From assembly GCF_030287405.1 (NCBI RefSeq), contig NZ_JASVVV010000008.1, positions 1 through 64,000 on the forward strand: 64,000 nucleotides of DNA, read 5' to 3'. Positions 8,304 to 16,412 of this stretch are shown here, piece by piece. This DNA comes from Halalkalicoccus sp. NIPERK01 (GTDB taxonomy: Archaea; Halobacteriota; Halobacteria; Halobacteriales; Halalkalicoccaceae). The position numbers and the translations under genes were made by a program. The notes under the pieces are model-generated. The model did not search any database, was not told where the DNA came from, and saw only the letters and a program-made list of their open reading frames with translations. Numbering within the stretch: position 1 is the first letter of the stretch; each line of letters starts with the position of its first letter.

Positions 8304-8413
8304 GAGGGTCGTTCGTAACCGTTTTCAGCCAGCCGCGGCGGAGACGGGTTTCGCGGGGGCGAAACGGACGACGGAGCATCCCTGCCGGGAGAGACGTACG
8401 AACGATCCCCTGA
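8301..8413. repeat. MITE-like repeat, copy 1
   Basis: This 113-bp unit is about 80-85 percent identical by eye to 22499-22610, with a single 1-nt length difference. Its ends are inverted repeats: TGAGAGGGTCGTTCGT at 8301-8316 against ACGAACGATCCCCTGA at 8398-8413. An internal stem GTTTCGC/GCGAAAC is conserved in both copies although its loop length differs. There is no coding capacity. Its first TGA is the stop codon of the VTT gene. It could be a miniature transposable element or a mobile terminator-like hairpin. Confidence 0.75.
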
Positions 8414-8466
8414 GCCATCGCCGGCGATGACGAGGACTGATTGTGCGGCCCGCCCAACGTCCGGCC

Positions 8467-9219
8467 ATGCGCGAACGACTCGACGACATCGACAGGCGCA
8501 TCCTCTACTACCTCCGGGTCGACGCGCGGAACACGACCGCGCCGATGATCGCCCAGGAGGTCGACGTCTCGGCGGCGACGATCCGAAACCGGATCGACCA
8601 GCTCGAGGAGCGCGGCGTCATCCAGGGCTACCACGCCGACATCGACTACGAGGTCGCCGAGGGAAAGCTGATGAACATCTTCCTCTGTAACGCCCCCACC
8701 GGGGTCGACGACGTCGTCGCCCGCACCCTGCAGGTCCCGGGCGTGGTCCACGTCCGCTCGACGATGACCGGGCGCGAGAACCTCCACGTCCAGGCGATCG
8801 GGGACGACACGGGGGATCTGACCCGCATCAAACGCGAACTGGCCGACCTGGGCCTCGAGATCGAGGACGAGGGGCTGGTAAACGGCGAGTACTACCGCCC
8901 CTACGACCAGTACGGACCGGCCGAAACCCACGAACCGAGCCCGCTGACGGACGTCATGAGCCTCTCGGGCGGCGCGGAGGTGATCGAGATCCCCGTCAGG
9001 GAGGGCGCCCCGGTCGACGGACGCACGATCGAGGACAGCGTCGAGGAGGGGATCCTCGACGAGGACGTGCTGGTGATCGCCGTCGAGCGCGAGGACGAGG
9101 TCATCACCCCGCGCGGGGAGACCGTTCTTCGGAGCGGGGACGTCCTGACCGTGTTCTCGCAGTCGGGGGTGCAGGACGCCCTGCTCGAGGCGGTCACCGG
9201 CGTCTCGGCGACCCGCTGA
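8467..9219 (+). CDS. Lrp/AsnC-family regulator with C-terminal TrkA-C (RCK_C) domain
   Basis: A 250-residue transcriptional regulator. Residues 1-60 form the AsnC-type helix-turn-helix (LDDIDRRILYYLRVDAR, then VSAATIRNRIDQLEERGVIQGY). Residues about 65-135 are a RAM/AsnC ligand-like domain. Residues about 165-245 are a TrkA-C domain (VIEIPVREGAPVDG, VLVIAVEREDEVITPRGETVL). This architecture is known in haloarchaea next to transporters. It sits directly upstream of the permease at 9305 on the same strand, so it probably controls that gene in response to a small ligand or cyclic nucleotide. Start chosen at the first Met before the HTH. Confidence 0.92.
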   Translation: MRERLDDIDRRILYYLRVDARNTTAPMIAQEVDVSAATIRNRIDQLEERGVIQGYHADIDYEVAEGKLMNIFLCNAPTGVDDVVARTLQVPGVVHVRSTMTGRENLHVQAIGDDTGDLTRIKRELADLGLEIEDEGLVNGEYYRPYDQYGPAETHEPSPLTDVMSLSGGAEVIEIPVREGAPVDGRTIEDSVEEGILDEDVLVIAVEREDEVITPRGETVLRSGDVLTVFSQSGVQDALLEAVTGVSATR

Positions 9220-9240
9220 TCGGGGCCGGATTTCGCAAAA

Positions 9241-9250
9241 GAAAATATAT
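9241..9250 (+). promoter_or_regulatory. Strong TATA-like promoter upstream of the permease
   Basis: gaaaatatat, preceded by a purine-rich caaaa stretch, stands out in GC-rich surroundings. The expected transcription start (about 27 nt on) falls at an ATG at 9277, not at the permease GTG at 9305. Confidence 0.6.
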
Positions 9251-9276
9251 TCCTCGTGTGTTTTCGATAGCTGAGT

Positions 9277-9297
9277 ATGACTGCAGAGAGTTTTTGA
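9277..9297 (+). other. Possible six-codon upstream ORF (MTAESF-stop) before the permease
   Basis: ATG at 9277 lies where the leaderless transcript should begin. It opens a frame that ends at TGA 9295-9297, 7 nt before the permease GTG at 9305, which is in another frame. It may be a leader peptide affecting permease translation, or the scar of a frameshift at the permease N-terminus. Confidence 0.35.
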
Positions 9298-9304
9298 ATG
9301 CGGA

Positions 9305-11764
9305 GTGGCAACCACGGTCGTGGTAGAGAAGACCCGCACCCTCGATTTCAAGATCGCGTTCGCGCTCGGTCTCGGGACCATGATCGCCGCCGGCATCTTC
9401 TCGCTGTCCGGACGGGCGGTCTACGAGATCGGTTCGAGCGCCGTCATCGCGTTCGTGATCGCCGCCCTCATCGCGGGCGTCACCGCCGCGAGCTACTCCG
9501 AGTTCGCCTCGATCTACTCCGAGAACGGCGGCGGCTACCTCTTCTCGTCGCGGACCTTCGAGAACGAGTACCTCCTGTTCGGCGTCGGGGCGTCGCTCTT
9601 TATGGGCTACTGTGCGACGACCGCCTTCTATCTGGGGACGATGGACCACTGGGTCGAGCAGTTCGTCTTCGGGCCGCTGCTCGAACTGCTGGGACTGGGC
9701 GGAATCCACCTCCCGGGCGGGGTCTGGGGGATCCTCACCGCGCTCCTGCTGGGCACGCTCAACGCGAGGGGGACCGAGGAGAGCGGCACCTTCCAGTTGA
9801 TCGTCACCGGCGCGAAGGTCGCCGTCCTCTTCGCGTTCATCGGCGGGGCCGTCGCCTACGCCGGTCCGACGCAGGCGACGGCCACGTTCGTCGCGCAGTT
9901 CCAGTTCGGCGACCCCGCCGGCACCGTCTCGATCGCCGCGCTGGCCTTTATCACCTTCTTCGGCTTCTCCGCCATCGCGGCCAGCGCCGGCGAGATCATC
10001 GAGCCCCGGGAGACGGTCCCGAAGGCCATCGCCGCCTCGATCGTCACCGTCACCGTCCTCTATACGTTCGTCATCGTCGCGATGGTCAACGCTCCCGTCG
10101 ACGACTCGGTGCTGCGGGCGGGCGAGACGGCGATGGGGACGGTCGCCGCCTCGTTCATGGGCCCGGCGGGCCAGGCGCTCATCGTCGCGGGCGCGATCTT
10201 CTCGATGGTCTCGGCGTCGAACGCCTCGATCCTCGCCGCATCGAGCATCGGCGACCTGATGGGGCGCCAGGGCCAGGCGCCACGGCCGTTCTCGCGCATC
10301 CACCGGCAGTACAACACGCCCTTCTGGAGCATCGTCGCCGTCACGGCGACAATCGTGGCGCTGATCGCGGTGTTCGTCGGGCTATTCCCCGCCGAGGGCG
10401 GGCTCTCGGGCGCGGTCCCGTTCGCGCTCGGACTCGACGGGCTGACCGGCTTCGCGAACGTGAACCTGCTCGCGCCACTGGCGGTCGTCAACGTCGCGTT
10501 GATCGTCAGTCGCCGACGGTTCCCGGACATCGAGCGCCCCTTCTCGGTGCCGGCCTCGCCGTGGCTGCCAATCGTCGGGATCCTCGCGAACCTCGCGCTG
10601 ATCACCAACCTGCCGCCGATCGGCATCGTCGCCGCCGTCTTGGTCGAGGTGACGCTGGTCGGCGCCTACCTCGTCTGGGGCGGTGCCCTCGATCGCGAGG
10701 AGTTGGTCGACCGGGCGGTCACGGCCCGGCGGGTCACCGCCAACGGCAGCGACGGCCAACGGATCGAGACCCCCGGGGTTCCCTCGACCGGCGACGGGTC
10801 GGCCTCGCTCGACGACGCGGAGATCGATCCGTCGGTCGCTCGGGCCGAGTCGGTTCCCGAGGACCGCTACGAGGTGCTGGTCCCGATCGAGCGACCCGGC
10901 CGGGCGGCCTCCTACGCCCGGCTGGCGGCCGACGTCGGTCGACTCTACGGCGACGATCCGGTCGTTCGCCTGCTCAACGTCACGGAGATCCCCGAACAGA
11001 CCGAGAGCGCCGCGCTCGTGGACACCGCGGTCGAGCGTGTCGACCGGATCGAGGAGGAACTCGGCGACGTTCGGGCGGACCTCGAGGCGACGGTGCTCGT
11101 CGAGGGCCACATCAGCCGCGACGTCGCGTTCGACGTCCTCACGACCGCCCGCGAGGAGTCCGTCGACCGGATCGCCATGGGCTACCCGGAGGACCGACCG
11201 GACATCACCGAGGCGATCGAGTACAAGGCCCCCTGTGACGTGCTGTTCGCCAGCGGGGTGGACGCCCCGCTCGACGTCTCGACGATCACCATCGGGGTCG
11301 GCGGCGGCCCCCACCACGACCACCTGCTCGACGTCGCGAGTCGACTCGCTCACCGGGGGACGACGGTCCACGTCGTCAACGTCGAACCGACCGGGACGAG
11401 CGGCACCCCGGAGGACGTCGGGCGGACGATCGAGCGCTTCGACGAGCGTGACAGCGTCGAGGTACACACGGTCGCGAGCGACGACGTCGCGGACGCGCTG
11501 GTCGACGTCGCGACCGACGTCGGCGGGCCGTTGCTCGTCGGCGCCTCGCGCAACCGGGTGTTCCGGCGGTTCGTCTTCGGCAGCAACGCCGACCGGGTGG
11601 TGCGTCGGTCCGCGGGGCTCGACCTCCCGGTGCTCGTCTACGCCAGCGAGACCGGGATCCGCGGTCGCCTCCGCTCGGCGCTGTTCACCCCGTATCGCTA
11701 CTTCCTCAAGCTGGGTCGGGGCTCGCGCCGGCGGGGCCAGTCGGCCGACGAAACGGCGGACTGA
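9305..11764 (+). CDS. APC-superfamily amino-acid permease fused to tandem UspA-like domains
   Basis: An 819-residue membrane transporter, probably for amino acids. Residues about 10-460 are the APC permease, with some 12 hydrophobic segments, the first with the unwound-helix motif GLGTMIAAGIFSL. After a hydrophilic linker (about 475-510) there are two universal-stress-protein-like cytoplasmic domains (about 525-650 and 655-790). The second carries the nucleotide-loop-like segment GASRNRVFRRFVFGS. UspA fusions of this kind are thought to regulate transport. It follows the Lrp/TrkA-C regulator, which is probably its controller. The GTG at 9305 is the first start in frame but is not ideally placed for the promoter. 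Confidence 0.9.
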   Translation: MATTVVVEKTRTLDFKIAFALGLGTMIAAGIFSLSGRAVYEIGSSAVIAFVIAALIAGVTAASYSEFASIYSENGGGYLFSSRTFENEYLLFGVGASLFMGYCATTAFYLGTMDHWVEQFVFGPLLELLGLGGIHLPGGVWGILTALLLGTLNARGTEESGTFQLIVTGAKVAVLFAFIGGAVAYAGPTQATATFVAQFQFGDPAGTVSIAALAFITFFGFSAIAASAGEIIEPRETVPKAIAASIVTVTVLYTFVIVAMVNAPVDDSVLRAGETAMGTVAASFMGPAGQALIVAGAIFSMVSASNASILAASSIGDLMGRQGQAPRPFSRIHRQYNTPFWSIVAVTATIVALIAVFVGLFPAEGGLSGAVPFALGLDGLTGFANVNLLAPLAVVNVALIVSRRRFPDIERPFSVPASPWLPIVGILANLALITNLPPIGIVAAVLVEVTLVGAYLVWGGALDREELVDRAVTARRVTANGSDGQRIETPGVPSTGDGSASLDDAEIDPSVARAESVPEDRYEVLVPIERPGRAASYARLAADVGRLYGDDPVVRLLNVTEIPEQTESAALVDTAVERVDRIEEELGDVRADLEATVLVEGHISRDVAFDVLTTAREESVDRIAMGYPEDRPDITEAIEYKAPCDVLFASGVDAPLDVSTITIGVGGGPHHDHLLDVASRLAHRGTTVHVVNVEPTGTSGTPEDVGRTIERFDERDSVEVHTVASDDVADALVDVATDVGGPLLVGASRNRVFRRFVFGSNADRVVRRSAGLDLPVLVYASETGIRGRLRSALFTPYRYFLKLGRGSRRRGQSADETAD

Positions 11765-11926
11765 TGGGGAGTATCGTAGCCGGCCGGAGCCACGGCGCGT
11801 CCTCGACGGGGACGGTGTTCGAGTCCCACCGCGGGCACCTCTGTACGTCTACGAGACTCCCTATGAGGGCCCGGAGATCGAACCGTGAACCCGCACCGTT
11901 TTCCCCGACGGCCTCGATTCGGGGAC

Positions 11927-12379
11927 ATGCCCGGACTGTACTACGAGGAGTTCGAGGTCGGCGAGACGATCGATCACGGGAAACGGCGGACGATAAGTGA
12001 GTCGGACAACCAGCGCTTCTGCGACATGACGATGAACCAGCAGCCGCTCCACCTCGATAGCGAGTTCGCGTCCGGTACCGAGTTCGGCGAGCGCCTCGTC
12101 AACGGCCTCTACACCATGTCGCTCGCGGTCGGGCTGACGATCCCCGAGACGACCGACGGGACGATCGTCGCCAACCTCTCGTACGACGACGTCTCGCACC
12201 CTGCGCCGGTGTTTCACGGCGACACGATCCGCGCCCGGTCGACGGTCACCGAGAAGCGCGAGACGTCCGACGGCGAGCGCGGCGTCGTCACCATGCACGT
12301 CGAGGTCCTGAACCAGGACGACGAACTGGTCTGCGAGTTCGACCGGACCGTCCTCTCGCTGAAGGCTAGCTCACGGTGA
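11927..12379 (+). CDS. MaoC-like (R)-specific enoyl-CoA hydratase, hot-dog fold
   Basis: A 150-residue single hot-dog protein that should hydrate a trans-2-enoyl-CoA. The typical start YYEEFEVGETIDHGKRRTI leads to the hydratase motif region DNQRFCDMTMNQQPLHLD. The motif usually holds an Asp and a downstream His, and both are seen here. GLYTMSLAVGL forms the central helix. It is monocistronic and converges with the next gene, overlapping it by 14 bp. A role in beta-oxidation or polyester precursor supply is possible. The start was taken at the Met just before the family block. Confidence 0.87.
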   Translation: MPGLYYEEFEVGETIDHGKRRTISESDNQRFCDMTMNQQPLHLDSEFASGTEFGERLVNGLYTMSLAVGLTIPETTDGTIVANLSYDDVSHPAPVFHGDTIRARSTVTEKRETSDGERGVVTMHVEVLNQDDELVCEFDRTVLSLKASSR

Positions 12380-12698
12380 CGATCAACGCGGCGTTGATCA
12401 GCGAGGCGATCGTCCACGGGACCGCGAGCCCCAGCGGGACGATCGCGGTGTACTCAGTCGGAAGGACGGCCCGCCCGGCGAGTCCGACCCCGAGCGCGAA
12501 CAGTTTGAGCGCGCCGAGCGCGGCGTAGCCGACCCGTTCGAGCGCGAACCGCGCGATCGGATTCCCCTCGACGAGGCCCCGTTCGATCCCGTGATACGTG
12601 AGGACGATGTCGGCGACCATCGACACGACGGCGGCCCCCCAGAGCAGCGACTCGTACCCCGAAAGCGTCTCCCAGACGCCCACCTCGTGCGTCGACAT
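12366..12698 (-). CDS. Small multi-pass membrane protein (DUF5658-like)
   Basis: A 110-residue protein with about three or four hydrophobic segments. The segment MVADIVLTYHGIERGLVEGNPIAR has the D-x2-LT-x8-G-x2-E-x-NP pattern I associate with DUF5658, and KLFALGVGLAG follows. No function is known. The 3' end overlaps the MaoC gene by 14 bp in convergent orientation, a tight arrangement that could cause antisense interference. Confidence 0.78.
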   Translation of the reverse strand: MSTHEVGVWETLSGYESLLWGAAVVSMVADIVLTYHGIERGLVEGNPIARFALERVGYAALGALKLFALGVGLAGRAVLPTEYTAIVPLGLAVPWTIASLINAALIVTVS

Positions 12699-12852
12699 CA
12701 GACGACTGGTTCGGAAGGTATCGATATTGTTATCAATCAGCTATATCCTTTCGAGAGGGTCCCTAAAACCGAGGGTTCGTCGCCCGCTCACGTGCCGGCA
12801 GCAGCTCTATTCCCGTCGCAGCCGACCGCCGACACGTGAGTCCTACAGCCCT

Positions 12853-12960
12853 CACCACCGGCTGCTCGTCGGTCCGTGGAAGTACATGGTCTGGCTGGGA
12901 CACGTCCTCCCCGACGGGGCGCACGATCGGGTCATGGAACTGCTCAAACGGCTGCCCTGA
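12853..12960 (+). pseudogene. C-terminal remnant of a short-chain dehydrogenase/reductase
   Basis: Only the last 35 or so codons survive. The frame reads HHRLLVGPWKYMVWLGHVLP and then DGAHDRVMELLKRLP before TGA at 12958. This looks like the C-terminal helix region of SDR enzymes, where a pattern such as VG-x3-YM-x-L-x3-LPD is common. Upstream the frame loses any SDR character and no Rossmann fold or YxxxK precedes it. The rest of the 12699-12998 gap holds nothing else I can support. Confidence 0.45.
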
Positions 12961-12998
12961 ACGACGGATTCCGAACCGCGATCGCCGGGATTCCGGCC

Positions 12999-14696
12999 TC
13001 AGAGGACCGTCCCGTGTTTCTTCTCGGGCAGGTCCTTCTCGAGGCCCTCGTAGAAGGCGAAGCGATTGACCAGTTCCTCGCGCAGGTCGCTCGGGGGGAC
13101 GATGTCGTCGATCACGACCTCGCTGGCCATCCGGTGGACGTCGATGTCCCTCCTGTATTCCTCGCGGAGTTCGGCCTCGCGTTCGGCGCGTTCCTCGGGG
13201 TCGTCGATCGCGTCGAGCTTGTTGCGGTAGACGGCGTTGATCGCCGCCTCCGGACCCATGATGGCGATCTCGCCGGAGGGAAGCGCGATCGTGCTCTCGG
13301 GGTCGTACGCGGGCCCGCTCATCGCGTAGATTCCCGCGCCGTAGGCCTTCCTGACCACCACGCACTGCTTGGGCACCGTCGCCGAGGAGGTCGCGTAGAT
13401 CATCTTCTTCCCTTTCTCGAGGATGGCGTCCTTTTCCACCCCGGAGCCGGCCATGAACCCGGGGGTGTCACACAGATAGAGCAGCGGAACGTCGTAGGCG
13501 TCGGACTTCCAGATGAACTCCGCGGCCTTCTCGGCGGCGTCGGGGAAGATCGCGCCCGCGCGGTGGTTCGGCTGGTTGGCGATTATCCCGACGGGCCGGC
13601 CGTCGATCCGGGCGTAGGCGGTGATGATCTCCGCCCCGTAGTCGGGTTTGAGTTCGAAATAGGAGCCGCGATCGACGACCCGCTCGATCACCTCACTCAT
13701 GTCGTAGCCCCGATTGGGCTCCTCGGGGACGACCGAATCGATCCCCTCGGGCGAGCGTTTGGGCGGCTTCGACTCCCGTTTCGGGGGTTTCTCGCCCGCC
13801 TTGTCGGGCAGGTACGTGATGAGTTGGGAGACGAGGTTCCGGGCGTGGTCCTCGTCGCGGGCGACCAGATCGGCGCTCCCGGAGTGTTCGGCGTGGACCG
13901 CAGGCCCACCGAGGTCCTGCATATCGATCTCCTCGCCGGTGACCATCCGCACCATTCTAGGACTAGCTATCGCCATCGCGCTCATCCCCTCGACCATCAC
14001 GGTGAAGTCGGCGAACACGGGGGTGTAGGCCGCGCCCGCTATGCAGGGCCCGTACAGGACGCAGATCTGGGGAACCCTCCCCGAGAGCATCGAGTGGTTG
14101 TAGTAGTATTTCCCGATCCCTTCCCTGTTGGCGAAGAAGCCCCGCTGCTGGTCGATCCGTCCTCCAGAAGAGTCCATCAGATACAGGACGGGTTTCCCGC
14201 TCTTGAGCGCGCGCTGTTGCATCCGGAGGAACTTTTCCACACCTTTGCCGGCCATGCTGCCGGCCTTCACGGTGAAGTCGTTGGCCATGAAGTGGACCTC
14301 GCGGCCCTCGAACTCCGCGGCTCCCGTGAGCAGGCCGTCGGCCGGCAGGCGGTCGTCGGCGTCGAACTCGGCGAACTTGCCGTCCTCGAACAGGGGTCCG
14401 TCGGGGAACCACAGGTCGAGGCGGTCGCGGACGAACAGTTTGCCCTGCTCGGGGAGGCGTTCCCTGTACTTCTCCGGGCCACCACGCTCAATGTCCTCGA
14501 TCTCCTCCCTGAGCAATCGCTCGCGCTCGGTCGGCCCGAGGTCGTCCTCGTACTCGACGACGGCCTCTTGGATCGCCGTCGGCTCGTCGTCGTCGCCGAC
14601 GTAGACTTCCACTTCGCCGTCGACGTGCTCCGCGAGGGCGGCGGCGATGGCGGAGGCCTCCTCCTCGCTCGCGTCCGCGCTGATCCGGACGTTCAT
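12999..14696 (-). CDS. Acyl-CoA carboxylase carboxyltransferase subunit
   Basis: A 565-residue biotin-dependent carboxyltransferase that moves CO2 from carboxybiotin to an acyl-CoA such as propionyl- or methylcrotonyl-CoA. Both crotonase-like halves are present. The N-terminal half has GSMAGKGVEKFLRMQQRAL, YLMDSSGGRIDQQ and YGPCIAGAAYTPVF. The C-terminal half has GRPVGIIANQP, YLCDTPGFMAGSGVE and KAYGAGIYAMSG. The region FFANREGIGKYYYN resembles methylcrotonyl-CoA carboxylase-type subunits. No biotin carboxylase or carrier gene is nearby. The Met at 14694-14696 is preferred, because codons upstream of it lack family similarity. Confidence 0.92.
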   Translation of the reverse strand: MNVRISADASEEEASAIAAALAEHVDGEVEVYVGDDDEPTAIQEAVVEYEDDLGPTERERLLREEIEDIERGGPEKYRERLPEQGKLFVRDRLDLWFPDGPLFEDGKFAEFDADDRLPADGLLTGAAEFEGREVHFMANDFTVKAGSMAGKGVEKFLRMQQRALKSGKPVLYLMDSSGGRIDQQRGFFANREGIGKYYYNHSMLSGRVPQICVLYGPCIAGAAYTPVFADFTVMVEGMSAMAIASPRMVRMVTGEEIDMQDLGGPAVHAEHSGSADLVARDEDHARNLVSQLITYLPDKAGEKPPKRESKPPKRSPEGIDSVVPEEPNRGYDMSEVIERVVDRGSYFELKPDYGAEIITAYARIDGRPVGIIANQPNHRAGAIFPDAAEKAAEFIWKSDAYDVPLLYLCDTPGFMAGSGVEKDAILEKGKKMIYATSSATVPKQCVVVRKAYGAGIYAMSGPAYDPESTIALPSGEIAIMGPEAAINAVYRNKLDAIDDPEERAEREAELREEYRRDIDVHRMASEVVIDDIVPPSDLREELVNRFAFYEGLEKDLPEKKHGTVL

Positions 14697-14935
14697 ACCT
14701 CGTTTGCAACGGGCGATTTGAAACCGTTTTCCATTGAGGATCGGCTCTGACCCCGACGGCCGAACGGTCGCTGTGAACGTGCCTCCGACCGGCGCGAACC
14801 ATCGGCACCGCGATCGCCGACCACCTCGAGCGCGCCCGTCGGGCGATCGGCTACGAGCCGCGCGCCGAAGGAGTGGGGCGAACCCCCGTAGTGTCACCAC
14901 TTTTTAGTGAGTCGCCGTAATTAGATATAATTACG

Positions 14936-15130
14936 ATGGTGCACGGACACGCGGACGGCGAGCGCGTCTCGCGTCACGACCTGCTCCTGGGGCTGATCCC
15001 GAGCGTCTACGCCGTCGGCTTGGCCGCTCAGGCGGTGCTCTCGGTGTCCCTGCCCGTGGTGCTGGTTCTCTCCTCCCTGATCGCGGCGACGGGGCTCGTC
15101 GACGCGCTCCTCGTCCACCCGCCGGCGTAG
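14936..15130 (+). CDS. Small membrane protein, two transmembrane helices
   Basis: A 64-residue protein with a polar N-terminus (MVHGHADGERVSRHD) and two hydrophobic helices at about residues 16-36 and 39-58. An AT-rich block lies upstream, with ctttttagtg about 30 nt before the ATG, so expression is plausible. No motif suggests a function. The gap to its left (14697-14935) holds no supportable gene. Confidence 0.6.
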   Translation: MVHGHADGERVSRHDLLLGLIPSVYAVGLAAQAVLSVSLPVVLVLSSLIAATGLVDALLVHPPA

Positions 15131-15216
15131 GGTTCGGTACCGATCGCCGAACGGCAGTCGCAAGACCAACGTTTAGGCGGCGTCGGCGATCACGTCCGAC
15201 CCGAACGATTCTACCT

Positions 15217-16308
15217 ATGAGCACCGCTACACACGACCTCCACGATCGGATCGAGACGGTAGCGCGCGCGTCGGCCGACCGGACGAGCCTCGTCACGGTG
15301 GCGATCCCGCCCGAGGAGGACCTCGAGGCGGTCCGAAACCGGATCGAACGCGACCACTCCGAGTCCGAATACGGCGACTCGGGGCCGACCAACCGGCACG
15401 TCGAGGAGGCCTTAGAGGAGCTTCGAGGCGTGTTGCGGGAGTACGACGCGACCCCCGAGAACGGCCTCGTCGTCTACGTCGGCGTCGTCGACGAGGAGCT
15501 GGTCGAGTACGTCTTCGACGACCTCCCAGCGCCGATCGACGGGTTCGTCTACGAGCAGGCAAACAAGTTCGACACCGCGCCCCTCGAGAGCATGACCTCC
15601 CCCTCGGCGACGTACGGCCTGCTTGTTGTCGAGCGCGGCGGGGCCGCCCTCGGACGGCTCGAAGGCGAGGAGGTCGTCCCGGTCGAGACCCTGGAGAACG
15701 AGGTGGCCGAGGAGACGCCCTCGCTCGACAGCGCGCCCGAGGAGGCCGAGGGCGGGGCCCTCGAGGACCGACAGGCCGAGTGGAAGGAGGGCTTTTTCGA
15801 CGACGTGGCGGACGCCGCCGAGCGGGCGTTCCTGGGCGATGAGTCCGTCGACGAACTGCTCGTCGGCGGCACCGAGATCACCGTCGAGGAGTTCACCGGC
15901 GACGACCGGCTCGACCACCGGCTTCGCGAGAGGGTCGCCGGCACCTACACCGTCGAGTACGCCTCCGAGCAGGGCCTCAGACAGCTCGCCGAACGGGCTG
16001 AAGACCACCTCACCGAGGCCGAGGACCTGCCCGCACGCGAGGCGCTCGACGAGTTCTTCGAGCGGGTCGACACGGGCGAGGAGGTCGTCTACGGGCGCGA
16101 AAACGTGGACGAAGCGCTCACCTACGACGCCGTCGAGACGCTGCTGCTCGCCGAGTCGGTCCCCGCCGAGGAGGCGAGCGAACTGGCCGAGCGCGCCGAG
16201 GAGATCGAGGCCGAACACGTGCTCGTCCCGACGGGGATCGAGCGCGGCGAGCAGTTCGAGGAGGCGTTCGGCGGCTACGGCGCGCTGTTGCGCTTCGAGA
16301 TCGAATAG
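15217..16308 (+). CDS. aRF1 (eRF1-family) paralog with GGQ replaced by GGA and no NIKS motif
   Basis: A 363-residue protein with the whole three-domain layout of archaeal release factor 1: N domain about 1-140, M domain about 141-270, C domain about 271-363. Landmarks include NGLVVYVGVV, YGLLVVERGGAALGRLEGE, DELLVGGTEITVEEF and a C-terminal FGGYGALLRFEIE. Key catalytic features are missing. The stop-codon-recognition motif NIKS is absent around residues 49-60 (ESEYGDSGPTNR). At the GGQ position, residues 179-181 read GGA, followed by the conserved Arg185. The C-domain zinc minidomain is also absent. Translation termination activity is therefore unlikely. A ribosome-rescue, stress or Vms1/baeRF-like role is possible. 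Confidence 0.82.
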   Translation: MSTATHDLHDRIETVARASADRTSLVTVAIPPEEDLEAVRNRIERDHSESEYGDSGPTNRHVEEALEELRGVLREYDATPENGLVVYVGVVDEELVEYVFDDLPAPIDGFVYEQANKFDTAPLESMTSPSATYGLLVVERGGAALGRLEGEEVVPVETLENEVAEETPSLDSAPEEAEGGALEDRQAEWKEGFFDDVADAAERAFLGDESVDELLVGGTEITVEEFTGDDRLDHRLRERVAGTYTVEYASEQGLRQLAERAEDHLTEAEDLPAREALDEFFERVDTGEEVVYGRENVDEALTYDAVETLLLAESVPAEEASELAERAEEIEAEHVLVPTGIERGEQFEEAFGGYGALLRFEIE

Positions 16309-16345
16309 TCGACATCGTCCCTTCGCGAGAATCGGAAAACGGCTT

Positions 16346-16396
16346 GTGCGATGGTTTCGGACGGGGAGAGCTTGTCGAGTCCGTCGACCATCGCAC
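16346..16396. terminator. Nested stem-loop between convergent genes
   Basis: GTGCGATGG (16346-16354) pairs perfectly with CCATCGCAC (16388-16396). Inside, CGGAC (16358-16362) pairs with GTCCG (16379-16383). The 51-nt structure fills the gap between the aRF1-like gene and the convergent cupin gene, so it may terminate both. Confidence 0.45.
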
Positions 16397-16412
16397 GCCG
16401 TGAAGCCGCAAA

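Noticed and set aside
11810-11840. tRNA 3'-end-like string (TTCGAGTCCCACC followed by GCGGGCACC)
   Set aside because: No matching 5' acceptor strand, D-arm or anticodon arm lies upstream, and the T-stem has a mismatch. Not enough for a tRNA or an attachment site.
14774-14925. Short frame reading IADHLERARRAIGYEPR upstream of the small membrane gene
   Set aside because: It looks like the tail of some enzyme but is too short and lacks any motif. Could be chance in GC-rich DNA.
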